From: Ruminococcus sp.
Lineage (GTDB): Bacteria; Bacillota; Clostridia; Oscillospirales; Ruminococcaceae
Direction of reading: 5' to 3'
NCBI GenBank assembly: GCA_017484095.1
Contig: JAFUTU010000033.1
Span: forward strand, 1-64,000
DNA: 64,000 bases
Positions 17,459-26,217 of this stretch are shown one piece after another. Numbering within the stretch: position 1 is the stretch's first letter; each line of letters opens with the position of its first letter. The position numbers were made by a program, and so were the translations under genes. Below the pieces are notes generated by a model. It was not told the DNA's origin. It searched no databases and saw nothing but the letters and a program-made list of their open reading frames with translations.

Positions 17459-18094
17459 TCATAACATCTTAGCGATATCTCTGTACTTTTCAATTATATT
17501 CCTGCCCTGATCTTCAGGGTTGAGGTCAACATCCTTAGCTCTTGCCCGCAAAGCAGTGTTATCGTAAAAAATGTGATAAGCCAGATTATGCTGCAGCCAT
17601 TCCTCCACCATATCTCTCGCTTCACGGTAAGATACCATATCCTTGCCATGTAAAGGATTCTCGTCAATCAACGCCTGGCATATGATCTTCATATCAGCCG
17701 AATTTGTGATTTTATAAGAATCCACTATTTTCCAGTTATCGGGAGTGTAAATTGCACTGTATACCTCACTGTTATAATCAAATTCATAATTCTTTCCGTT
17801 TCCGTCAATATCTCTCAGATCAATATCTTCTTTTGACGATAAGAGACCTAAAGAGTTATCAAGGATATCTTTTTCTGTAGTCTCATGAGTTAGCGATGAG
17901 CTTTCTGTTGTCGTTGTCTCTACGGAAGTCTCAGTCGCCGTTGTTTCGGCTATGCTTGTGTGTTCAGTAGTTGTTGTAGTTGCAGCAGTCGTAGTTGATC
18001 GCTCATATGAAGAGCTGACAGCTGTTCCGCAGCCTGTCATAAAGCTTGTCATTATACAAGCTGCCGATGTATATATAAGTCCTTTCAGAACCAT
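17459..18094 (-). CDS. Thr/Ser-rich lipoprotein of unknown function
   Basis: A 211-residue protein. The N-terminal signal ends in the lipobox MTGCG (Cys22). A low-complexity Thr/Ser/Glu linker runs to about residue 72, and a folded domain of about 140 residues includes a mostly helical C-terminal part. The linker is the kind used to hold a domain away from the membrane in ruminococcal surface proteins. No catalytic motif is recognised. The start has an AAGGTGATAT ribosome site. Confidence 0.75.
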   Translation of the reverse strand: MVLKGLIYTSAACIMTSFMTGCGTAVSSSYERSTTTAATTTTTEHTSIAETTATETSVETTTTESSSLTHETTEKDILDNSLGLLSSKEDIDLRDIDGNGKNYEFDYNSEVYSAIYTPDNWKIVDSYKITNSADMKIICQALIDENPLHGKDMVSYREARDMVEEWLQHNLAYHIFYDNTALRARAKDVDLNPEDQGRNIIEKYRDIAKML

Positions 18095-18255
18095 TATATC
18101 ACCTTACTTTATCTTTTTTGATATTATACTATTTTTTCTTATAAAAATCAATAGCTGTACATAAGTATCTAAAAAGTATAATTATCTATGGAAGCATTAT
18201 ACCTTGATCTTGTTATAAGCACTTTGACTGATAAAAAGCTTTATGATCTTAAGCT

Positions 18256-18447
18256 GCATTATTTGCAAAAGATCTTGATGCTGCCTTTGAAGCAGCGCAC
18301 ACAATGAAGGGAATGTATGCAAATCCGTCGATCACTCCGATCTCAAAACCAGTTCTTGAAATGACTGAGCTTTTAAGAGCAAGGACCGACACTTATTACT
18401 CTGACCTTTTAAATGAGGCAAATAAGCAGTTTGTCCTATTATTATAG
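18256..18447 (+). pseudogene. Decayed histidine phosphotransfer (Hpt) domain gene
   Basis: A frame open from 18256 to TAG at 18445-18447 reads like the second half of an Hpt domain: AAFEAAHTMKGMYANPS contains the phosphorylatable His of the AHTxKG motif, and a helical tail with EMTELLRAR follows. The upstream part contains stops and frame changes, and no start codon with a ribosome site exists. Hpt proteins shuttle phosphate in two-component relays; this copy is a remnant. Confidence 0.6.
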
Positions 18448-18462
18448 CTTGCAAAATAGGCT

Positions 18463-18498
18463 AACAGGCATAAGAGCTCGGCTCCTATGCCTGTTTTT
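18463..18498 (+). terminator. Terminator overlapping the end of trmO
   Basis: AACAGGCATA and TATGCCTGTT with an inner GAGC/GCTC pair and a T-run on the plus strand. It also covers the last codons of the convergent trmO gene. Confidence 0.8.
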
Positions 18499-19159
18499 GA
18501 ATATCTGTTACTGTGATCTCGGTTTTACTTCCGCAGAATTTGACCTCGTATCCTGCAAATCCAAAGCCGTATATTCTGTCGGGTTCATCCTTATATGCAG
18601 GTCTTGGGTCCTGCTCCAAAATCTTGATAAGCGTAATTCGCTTCTCTTCGGGAAGCCTGTTCAACAGTTCATCACAAATATTCACCTTAACAGTATGTAT
18701 GTCATAAGTTAGAGCGCCTTTAGCTTCATCTATACGATCTGTAACAGGCAGATACGGCTTTATATCATAAATGGGAGTACCGTTCATCAGGTCTGCACCT
18801 TTGACACGGAGTATATAGCCGTATTTTTCGCTTTTTTCTATACTTGATAATTCAACGCATGAAAGCCCGAGCTCATTAGGTCTGAACGGTGAGCGGGTCG
18901 CAAACACTCCTACACGCTTATTTCCGCCGAGCTTTGGCGGCCTTACTGTTGGAGACCATTTTGATCCGGCATTTTCAGAAAATCCCCAGATAAGCCATAT
19001 GTGAGAGAATCTGTCAAGCTCTCTTAATGCCTCAGGTGAGCGGAATTCCGGTTCAAAGATTATTGTTGCGTTCAGTTCTTTTATCAGTCCGCTTTGCCTT
19101 GGGATGCCGAATTTTGTATCAAAGTCTGTATGTATCCGTGCTATTGGTCTGATCTGCAT
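18485..19159 (-). CDS. trmO: tRNA (N6-threonylcarbamoyladenosine(37)-N6)-methyltransferase TrmO
   Basis: A 224-residue TsaA/YaeB-family enzyme that methylates t6A37 in tRNA with S-adenosylmethionine. It has the family's beta-barrel with TRSPFRPNELGLS (SAM-binding region), RVKGADLMNGTPIYDIKPYLP, and the C-terminal DPRPAY motif, all in the expected order. It is monocistronic; ATG 19159 is preceded by a weak AGGTGAT site. Confidence 0.92.
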   Translation of the reverse strand: MQIRPIARIHTDFDTKFGIPRQSGLIKELNATIIFEPEFRSPEALRELDRFSHIWLIWGFSENAGSKWSPTVRPPKLGGNKRVGVFATRSPFRPNELGLSCVELSSIEKSEKYGYILRVKGADLMNGTPIYDIKPYLPVTDRIDEAKGALTYDIHTVKVNICDELLNRLPEEKRITLIKILEQDPRPAYKDEPDRIYGFGFAGYEVKFCGSKTEITVTDIQKQA

Positions 19160-19211
19160 ATTATCACCTGTTAATTATTATAATACGCATTTATATAATT
19201 GTCAAATCCGA

Positions 19212-19240
19212 TTGACACGGCTTTTAATGAATGATATAAT
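19212..19240 (+). promoter_or_regulatory. Consensus promoter of the GTPase-nuclease fusion gene
   Basis: TTGACA (19212) and TATAAT (19235), both perfect, with a 17-base spacer. The leader is short (about 37 bases) and lacks the attenuator hairpins and leader peptide typical of mobile tet genes. Confidence 0.75.
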
Positions 19241-19284
19241 GTAATTGCATAATATTTTTTAGCCTATAATTATGTGAGGTACAT

Positions 19285-21885
19285 ATGAAAAGATATGTTA
19301 TAGGTATTCTTGCCCATGTTGATTCGGGCAAGACCACTTTAGCCGAGGCTCTGCTGTATACATCTGGCGCTGTAAGAAAACTCGGCAGGGTCGACCACAG
19401 AGACTCATTTCTTGATAATAACAGTATAGAGCGTGACAGAGGAATAACCATTTTCTCGAAGCAGGCAGTTTTTGAACATAATAACACTTCCGTTACCTTG
19501 CTTGATACACCTGGTCATGTTGATTTTTCCGGAGAGACTGAAAGAACTCTTTCGGTATTAGATGCTGCAATATTGGTAATCAGTGGTACGGACGGCGTAC
19601 AAAGCCACACCAGAACACTTTCGTCTCTTTTAAACAGATATGGTATCCCAACATTTGTTTTTGTGAACAAATGTGATATGCAGGGTTTTGATAAGCTGTT
19701 TGTAAAGAATTCATTGTCAACTATCTTGCCTGATAAGTGTGTTGATTTTTCACAGCCTGTCAATGAGCGTGATGAAGAGCTTTCATTGTGCAGCGAAGAG
19801 CTGATGAGCGAATATATCGAAAATGGTAATATATCGGACAGCGGTATAATAAATGCTGTTTCGAGCTGCAAGCTTGTGCCTTGCTTTTTCGGTTCTGCAC
19901 TGAAGCTTCAGGGAATAGATGTTTTTCTTGATGAGTTTATAAAGTATCTTCCGCATATACAAGCTGCAAAAGAGCTGTCTGCATCTGTTTATAAGATCTC
20001 ACAGGACGAATCAGGCAACACATTGACACATATGAAGATAACAGGCGGTGAACTTAACGTTCGCGACGTTATTACCTATACCGGTACTGATAACGAGGAA
20101 CATTACGAAAAGATACAACGCATAAGGGTATATAACGGTGAAAAGTATACTTTTACTGATAAAGCAGAGCAAGGCGAGATATGTGCGGTATCAGGTCTTA
20201 GCAGCACTTATATAGGCCTTGGTATCGGGAATGAAAAAGATAAACGCAGCAGAACCCTAAAGCCACCTCTTGTTTATTCGGTCAAATCAAATGATGAAAC
20301 AGACGAACATACCCTGCTAAATGCTCTGCGTTATCTTGAAACAGAAGACCCTGAGCTTGCAGTAGATTACGATCAGTCAGCTCATCAGATCACGGCATCT
20401 TTTATGGGTGAAGTGCAGGCTGAGGTTTTCACACGAATAGTTAAAGAAAGGTTCGGCATCAGTATCGAACTTGGGGACGGTAAGATATCATATCAAGAGA
20501 CCATAGCTGCCCCTGTTGAAGGTGCAGGTCATTTTGAACCGCTAAGGCATTACGCAGAAGTTCACCTGCGCTTGGAACCCTTACCGAGAGGAAACGGCTT
20601 TGAATACGTATCCGAATGCAGTGAGGATATTTTATCAAAAAATTGGCAAAGGCTGATAATAACCCACTTGAAAGAGCGTGTGCATAAGGGTGTGCTTACG
20701 GGCTCGCCGATCACTGATGTAAGATTTGTTTTAACAGCAGGAAAAGCTCACATCAAACACACCGAAGGAGGAGATTTCAGGCAGGCGACCTACAGAGCAG
20801 TAAGAAACGCATTAAGATATGCTCAAAGCATTCTGCTTGAACCATATTATTCATTCAGGCTAGATATTCCGTCCGCTTGTACAGGCAGAGCTCTTACCGA
20901 TCTTGAGAGATACGGTGCTGATATTGATCCGCTAGAAACAGGAATAGATTCGGTTGTTATAACGGGAAGAGCTCCTGTTTCGATGCTAAGGTCTTATCAC
21001 ACTGAGGTCGCAGGCTATACCAAAGGCGAGGGCGTGCTGAGTGTTGTACCATGCGGATATGATATTTGTCAAAACAGCGAATCCGTTGTATCTGATATAG
21101 CTTATGACCCTGACAGAGATACAGTCAATACAGCTGATTCTGTCTTTTGTACACATGGTGCCGGTTATGTCGTTCCATGGAATGAGGCAAAAGCAAAAAT
21201 GCACGTATCGCCTTTCAAATCACAGCAAGAGTATAAATCGCCTGAATTCAAGCAGCTTGCTGATACATATGTAAGCAGAGCTGCGGCTGATGAAGAGCTT
21301 ATGGCTATTTTTGAGCGCACCTATGGCAAGATCGAACGCAAGGAGCGCTACGCACTCCACACGCCAAAGGAGATAAAGAATGAAAATAAAAAGCCTGTCT
21401 CTATAAAGTCAGGTCCTGAATACCTTCTTGTTGACGGCTATAATGTAATATTTGCGTGGGAAGAGCTAAAGACTATGGCAAAACAAAGTCTTGACCTTGC
21501 GCGCACATCACTCATTGACAGACTTTGTAATTATCAGGGCTTTTATGGGTGTGAGGTGATCTTAGTCTTTGATGCTTATAAGGTAAAAGAGTCTGAGAGA
21601 TGTGATAACTCAAGAAACATTACTATCATTTATACGAAGGAAGCTGAAACTGCTGACACTTATATCGAAAGAACTGCGCATAAGCTATCAAAGGAAAATA
21701 AGGTAAGAGTTGTGACCTCAGACGGCTTGGAACAGATAATTATTCTCGGCTCAGGCGCTTTGAGAATATCAGCTGATGAATTTCACAGGCGTATGGCAGA
21801 TACTGAAAATGCTATCAGAGAAAGCATAGATAAGCTGAATTCAAGACGAGGCTTAGAACATACGGCCAAGATTCAAAAAACTTGA
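19285..21885 (+). CDS. Tet(M)-like ribosomal GTPase fused to a YacP/Rae1 NYN endonuclease domain
   Basis: An 866-residue protein. Residues 1 to about 690 are an EF-G/Tet(M)-like translation GTPase: P-loop AHVDSGKTT, RGITI, DTPGHVDFSGETERTL, NKCD, then domains II-V. The domain IV loop that in Tet(M) displaces tetracycline differs here (HTEGGDFR instead of STPADFR), so simple resistance is doubtful. Residues 710-866 match YacP/Rae1, the B. subtilis ribosome-associated A-site mRNA endonuclease: LLVDGYNVIFAWEELK, LVFDAY, TKEAETADTYIE, VTSDGLEQ and GSGALRISADEF. The acidic residues Asp717, Asp763, Asp791 and Asp813 could form the metal site. The inferred role is GTP-dependent ribosome binding coupled to cleavage of A-site mRNA. 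The start has a GTGAGG site. Confidence 0.88.
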   Translation: MKRYVIGILAHVDSGKTTLAEALLYTSGAVRKLGRVDHRDSFLDNNSIERDRGITIFSKQAVFEHNNTSVTLLDTPGHVDFSGETERTLSVLDAAILVISGTDGVQSHTRTLSSLLNRYGIPTFVFVNKCDMQGFDKLFVKNSLSTILPDKCVDFSQPVNERDEELSLCSEELMSEYIENGNISDSGIINAVSSCKLVPCFFGSALKLQGIDVFLDEFIKYLPHIQAAKELSASVYKISQDESGNTLTHMKITGGELNVRDVITYTGTDNEEHYEKIQRIRVYNGEKYTFTDKAEQGEICAVSGLSSTYIGLGIGNEKDKRSRTLKPPLVYSVKSNDETDEHTLLNALRYLETEDPELAVDYDQSAHQITASFMGEVQAEVFTRIVKERFGISIELGDGKISYQETIAAPVEGAGHFEPLRHYAEVHLRLEPLPRGNGFEYVSECSEDILSKNWQRLIITHLKERVHKGVLTGSPITDVRFVLTAGKAHIKHTEGGDFRQATYRAVRNALRYAQSILLEPYYSFRLDIPSACTGRALTDLERYGADIDPLETGIDSVVITGRAPVSMLRSYHTEVAGYTKGEGVLSVVPCGYDICQNSESVVSDIAYDPDRDTVNTADSVFCTHGAGYVVPWNEAKAKMHVSPFKSQQEYKSPEFKQLADTYVSRAAADEELMAIFERTYGKIERKERYALHTPKEIKNENKKPVSIKSGPEYLLVDGYNVIFAWEELKTMAKQSLDLARTSLIDRLCNYQGFYGCEVILVFDAYKVKESERCDNSRNITIIYTKEAETADTYIERTAHKLSKENKVRVVTSDGLEQIIILGSGALRISADEFHRRMADTENAIRESIDKLNSRRGLEHTAKIQKT

Positions 21886-21910
21886 CAAATTCATATCAAT
21901 ATTATATAAT
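21882..21910 (+). promoter_or_regulatory. Consensus promoter of the DtxR-family gene
   Basis: TTGACA (21882) overlaps the stop codon of the upstream gene; TATAAT (21905) follows after 17 bases. An imperfect AACTAAGTTAAATTGATT segment just downstream of the -10 box could be the regulator's own operator. Confidence 0.7.
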
Positions 21911-21940
21911 AAACTAAGTTAAATTGATTGGAGTGATAAT

Positions 21941-22330
21941 ATGGCTGGAATACACGCATCCGGTGAGGATTACCTTGAAGCCATCCTTATGCTTTCGGAA
22001 AAGAATCACGGTGAAGTCAGAAGTATAGACATAGCAAGAGAACTCGAGGTTACAAAGCCAAGTGTTTCCAATGCGATGAAGATATTGAGAAACGGCGGCT
22101 TTATCAACACTGACAGTGACGGCTTTATTACGCTGACTGATGACGGCAAAGCCATTGCTATAAAGATCTATGAAAAGCATCGTGTTTTGTCTGCATGGCT
22201 TGAAAGCCTTGGTGTTGATCCTGCAATAGCCGTAGAGGACGCCTGCAAGATAGAGCATGTGATCTCGGATGAGAGCTTTAAATGCTTGAAAAAGCATCTA
22301 AAGCAGTTTCACAATATTGAATTGTCATAA
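21941..22330 (+). CDS. DtxR/MntR-family metal-dependent regulator
   Basis: A 129-residue protein. The winged helix includes EDYLEAILMLSEKNHGEVRSIDIARELEVTKPSVSNAMK, split here only by turns, and is followed by the dimerization helices with EKHRVLSAWLESLGVDPAIAVEDACKIEHVISDESF. These carry the Glu/His/Asp residues used for Mn or Fe binding in MntR. It lacks the extra SH3-like domain, as expected for the short MntR type. It probably controls metal uptake genes elsewhere; no transporter adjoins it. The start has GGAGTGATAAT. Confidence 0.87.
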   Translation: MAGIHASGEDYLEAILMLSEKNHGEVRSIDIARELEVTKPSVSNAMKILRNGGFINTDSDGFITLTDDGKAIAIKIYEKHRVLSAWLESLGVDPAIAVEDACKIEHVISDESFKCLKKHLKQFHNIELS

Positions 22331-22338
22331 GTAAATAG

Positions 22339-22378
22339 AAATCCCTGCGAAGCAATTAGTTGCTTCGCAGGGATTTCT
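22339..22378. terminator. Bidirectional terminator
   Basis: AATCCCTGCGAAGCA and TGCTTCGCAGGGATT form a perfect 15-base stem between the convergent DtxR and zinc-ribbon protein genes. Confidence 0.92.
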
Positions 22379-22381
22379 TAC

Positions 22382-23185
22382 TTATACTTTTTGACCGCAG
22401 GCACTGCAGAATTTAGCAGCTGTTTTTAAAACAGCACCGCAGTGAGGGCAGGTTGCCGGAGCCTTCGGTTCCTCAGTTTTTTCAGAAGAAAAAGTTTCAG
22501 CTACAGGCGTCGCAAAAGCTTCAGGCGTAGTGGTTATAGGTTCAGAATGCTGAACCGGATGCTCGGGAATAAAAACATTAGCTGCAAATTGATTTTCAGC
22601 AGGGAAGCCATCAAAGCTTTGTTTTGCTGATTTTTCAACACTCTCGATTTCAACACTGAATGACTCACCGCTAAGCTTCAACGCAAGAAACAGACCGGCA
22701 AGCAGTAAGAAGAATCCCGCGATCAAGGGCAGACAAAAAACAAGCAGTCTGCAAACGCAGATGAAAACTGTTTGGTCAGTATCATCAGAGGTCAACTTAA
22801 GAATATCCTGCTGTATCGTATTGACCATGCCGAAAACAGACAGCGGCAGATCTGCAATAACAGCAAAGATGATCAAAGAAGCAGATGAAGCTGTCAAAGC
22901 TTTGGTCCTTTTGTTCTTGAACAGAATTATCATTGCAACAAAGGATAAAACAGCCATATATATACCTGAGCCGTATACATCAAAGAAATGATATATAGTC
23001 ACAGCAGTATCATCATGAGAATAAAAGAACATTGAGTCAATATCATTCTCAAACACCGAATTATGTATAGCTGTAGCAACAGGATCAAATACAGATCCGC
23101 ATATTGCAAAAACAAAAGCCAAAACTGCAAAAACACAGGAAGCTGTACCCGCATTAGTGAGTTTTTTAAAGTATTGTTTTGTCAT
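22382..23185 (-). CDS. Membrane protein with C-terminal zinc ribbon
   Basis: A 267-residue protein. Four hydrophobic segments lie in residues 15-170, followed by a Thr/Glu/Pro-rich linker and a C-terminal zinc ribbon (CPHCG about residue 247, CSACG about 261). The arrangement of membrane domain plus a terminal ribbon is common in clostridial proteins of unknown role. The zinc ribbon is predicted to be cytoplasmic. The start follows AAAGGAAG. No function is assigned. Confidence 0.75.
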   Translation of the reverse strand: MTKQYFKKLTNAGTASCVFAVLAFVFAICGSVFDPVATAIHNSVFENDIDSMFFYSHDDTAVTIYHFFDVYGSGIYMAVLSFVAMIILFKNKRTKALTASSASLIIFAVIADLPLSVFGMVNTIQQDILKLTSDDTDQTVFICVCRLLVFCLPLIAGFFLLLAGLFLALKLSGESFSVEIESVEKSAKQSFDGFPAENQFAANVFIPEHPVQHSEPITTTPEAFATPVAETFSSEKTEEPKAPATCPHCGAVLKTAAKFCSACGQKV

Positions 23186-23253
23186 TATTTATACTTCCTT
23201 TCAGAAATAATCCTAACAATATAATACTATTATTTTAACAAAATGTCAATAGT

Positions 23254-26217
23254 TTATTCTTGCTTTTTCTGAGATTTTGTGTCATTTTCTGTATTTTTAT
23301 TATCTAACTCAGTGCTTATTTTTTCAATGATAGCTTTTTCATCAGCAGAAACGTCATTATCATCGGACTTGGTTTTTGATGGTTTATCAGCGGCGCGTGA
23401 TATGAGCTTCTTAGCGATGCGTCCATTCTGGAACTCAAAAGCAAACACTATTATGAGCAGAACAACGCCAAAGCCCGTGATAACAAGTGATACCTTAAAA
23501 TACTCAGGCGAGAATGTCATAGATATCTTGTTCGTGCCCTTTTCAAGCGGAATAGTTATCAGGCTGTTGAGCGATTTTTCTGCCTTAACTGCTTTTCCGT
23601 TAACGGTTATCTTCCAGCCTTCCTCATAAGGTATAGTAGTGAACAGAACGTTGTTATCAGAATCTGATTCGCAGGTACCTTCAAGGTGAGTGTCCTCAAA
23701 GCTTGTTATACCGAGAACGTTATTTTGAAGCTCTTCACAGGTCTCTGAAAATGCATCATAATCAAAGGTATAAAACAGCTGATCTCTCCAGAACGCTTCA
23801 TTATCATCGTTTGAGATCGTAAGTCTTATTCTGAGCACCTTGTCCTTCTCAAACTTTCCAAGGTTCATTATAGAGTAGTTATCACCTACAAAAAACTGAC
23901 CTGCATAGTCCATAGGATCACTGCCGTCATCATATTCGTCTTCGTCCTGAATGAAAACATTGCAGCTTCTCTCATATTTTGTAGGAAGATACATATAAAG
24001 ATATGAGTCCTTATCCATTCTTACTACATAGTCGATGTGACACTCAGCGTGAGACGTATCCGCAGGGTAGTATTTCATATGACCGTCAGAAAGTCTGTAA
24101 GTTGCCATATTCTCGACTTGTGAGTTGATAAGGTCAAGCTTAGTGAAATACGGCACAGTGTTATCAGCAAGCTTATTAAAGATCATATTCTGGTTAAGGA
24201 AAGGATCATCATCTGAAAGAGTTATATCTTCGATAGAGCTGTCACATACAAGTCCAAGGCCCAAAGCATTCGGGTTATTATAGAACTTATAGTATGTTTC
24301 AACATCAGATACATCACCTTCGACGCTCTTGTATTCGTGCATCTTTTTAAGTTGAGTTGTAAGCTTATACTCCTCAGGTATTTTAACTCGGGAACCAACA
24401 TAAGTTGTGTCTCCCGTTTTATCCATTACATACTTGATATCAAACAGCGCATCGGTCATAAATGTAGTGCCGTCATACTTTGTATAGTTGCCTCCGAAAG
24501 CATAACCCAGCTGATGAAGCATCAGAAGAGCAGGGGTGTTCATAGTTGAGCTCGAATGTGAAATGCCAAAATATCCGGTACCGATCGGATCGCAGACCGT
24601 CCTGTGGAAGGTCGCTTCCATTCGGTAAAACGGAGAATCATCATAGCTTTTCATCATGCTGACTGCATCTCGCAACTCAGACATATACGGCTCATATGAT
24701 GAATATTTGCTGTAAGCAACGTCCTTGTCGATCTTATCAATAGTATCGGCGCTGTTAATGAACAGCTCGCCCGAAAGCACAATAACAGTAACTATACATA
24801 CACTCTTTGACTTCGGGTATTTCCTTATCAGGTACAGCAGCAAAAAGTATACTGCCATAGCAATCATTGATACCCAAATTCCCTGAATAACGTTATACGG
24901 CTCTCTATCTTCGTTAAACTTAGTCTCAAACAGCTGGAAGTGCCCATAGTTTTCACGTTCACACCAGAAAAGAAAAACCATAAATCCAAAAACTGCGCCG
25001 CCAATGTTTTTGGCCGTTATGCCGTCTAGGTTTTCAAATGCTCTGTATGAAATAAAAATAAACAGGAACGAAAAAGCAAATGAGTATCTGAACGGCAGCC
25101 AGTTAGGTACCTGAAAACCGTGCATAACTATATCGATCGGCTTCAGATACATAAGCACAACAACTAATATAGAAAGAATGCCGTAGGAAGTCTTTTCCTT
25201 CATACTGATCCTGCTGTTCAGAAAATACAGCGGTATGAGCAGCAGTGTCAGTGTTCCACAGTAAACCATCGGCATTCCTTCGGGATACACAGTGTCATAA
25301 CTGAGAGGAAAGAGCTTTGTTATAAAAGTCAGGAAGTCAAATTGAGTTGCCATAGAAAAATCAGGTGTGGTAAACTCAAATTTTCCAAGCTTCAAAGAAT
25401 TATAGACGGGAATAAGCACCCAAGCTGCACACATAAGTGAAATAAGCGTGCTAACTCCAAATTTCACGCATTTTATAAAGAACTTTTTCGGAACTATCCT
25501 GCCTTCTTTTCCGAAGCAGCACAGACAAAAATACATAAAAGTAAATATACCTACCATATAACCAATGTAAAAGTGTGCAATGAACATCAGTGAAAGCGGT
25601 ATTATAAAATGGAGCATTTTTCCGTTTTCGACCAGTTTATGAACACCCACACAGATCAGCGGTAAATAAATAAGACCGTCCAACCACATAGGATCCATAA
25701 GCTGAACTACCATATAGGACATAAGTGCATACATGGTTGGGAAGATAACGAGCGAGGTTATCCTCGGAGGCTTTGAAGATACCTTCTTTAAAAAATACAT
25801 AAAAGATATCGAAGCTGTACCGATCTTTGCAAGCTGCAGGATAAGAATAGATGTCGCCATCATAGTTCTTGGCAGAAGCAGTATTATTACCATGAACGGG
25901 CTTGCAAGATAATAAGCAAATACACCGAACATCTCACCGCTCAGATTACGGGACCAGTTATATATAAGGCTGCCGTCACCCCAGAAAGCATTGCGGAACT
26001 CTTCATAATAATACACATACTGCCCGTTAAGATCAAGCACCAGAACAGAGCTGTCACCAACAGGGTGTATCTTAAAAAACAGATATGCACCATACATTAT
26101 ACATATAGGCAGAACAAAAACGAGTATGTACAAAAATGCCATTCTCTTTTTATAGCAAAACAGAACGTATTTATCAAACCATGTCATCTTATCAGGATGT
26201 TTGACCTTATTTTTCAT
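23254..26217 (-). CDS. YfhO-family multi-pass membrane glycosyltransferase-like protein
   Basis: A 987-residue protein with about a dozen transmembrane helices in the N-terminal 500 residues, a large extracytoplasmic beta-rich domain (about 540-900), a final helix near 925-945 and a charged cytoplasmic tail. DLNGQYVYYYEEFRNAFWGD near residue 60 is the conserved YfhO motif. In B. subtilis, YfhO works with CsbB to transfer lipid-carried sugars onto lipoteichoic acid outside the cell. Here the frame overlaps the CsbB-like gene by 11 bases, which supports the same partnership. Acceptor and sugar are not known. Confidence 0.85.
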   Translation of the reverse strand: MKNKVKHPDKMTWFDKYVLFCYKKRMAFLYILVFVLPICIMYGAYLFFKIHPVGDSSVLVLDLNGQYVYYYEEFRNAFWGDGSLIYNWSRNLSGEMFGVFAYYLASPFMVIILLLPRTMMATSILILQLAKIGTASISFMYFLKKVSSKPPRITSLVIFPTMYALMSYMVVQLMDPMWLDGLIYLPLICVGVHKLVENGKMLHFIIPLSLMFIAHFYIGYMVGIFTFMYFCLCCFGKEGRIVPKKFFIKCVKFGVSTLISLMCAAWVLIPVYNSLKLGKFEFTTPDFSMATQFDFLTFITKLFPLSYDTVYPEGMPMVYCGTLTLLLIPLYFLNSRISMKEKTSYGILSILVVVLMYLKPIDIVMHGFQVPNWLPFRYSFAFSFLFIFISYRAFENLDGITAKNIGGAVFGFMVFLFWCERENYGHFQLFETKFNEDREPYNVIQGIWVSMIAMAVYFLLLYLIRKYPKSKSVCIVTVIVLSGELFINSADTIDKIDKDVAYSKYSSYEPYMSELRDAVSMMKSYDDSPFYRMEATFHRTVCDPIGTGYFGISHSSSTMNTPALLMLHQLGYAFGGNYTKYDGTTFMTDALFDIKYVMDKTGDTTYVGSRVKIPEEYKLTTQLKKMHEYKSVEGDVSDVETYYKFYNNPNALGLGLVCDSSIEDITLSDDDPFLNQNMIFNKLADNTVPYFTKLDLINSQVENMATYRLSDGHMKYYPADTSHAECHIDYVVRMDKDSYLYMYLPTKYERSCNVFIQDEDEYDDGSDPMDYAGQFFVGDNYSIMNLGKFEKDKVLRIRLTISNDDNEAFWRDQLFYTFDYDAFSETCEELQNNVLGITSFEDTHLEGTCESDSDNNVLFTTIPYEEGWKITVNGKAVKAEKSLNSLITIPLEKGTNKISMTFSPEYFKVSLVITGFGVVLLIIVFAFEFQNGRIAKKLISRAADKPSKTKSDDNDVSADEKAIIEKISTELDNKNTENDTKSQKKQE

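Noticed and set aside
19285..21885. Ordinary tetracycline resistance gene
   Set aside because: The domain IV loop differs from Tet(M), there is no attenuating tet leader, and the C-terminal nuclease domain is not found in Tet proteins.
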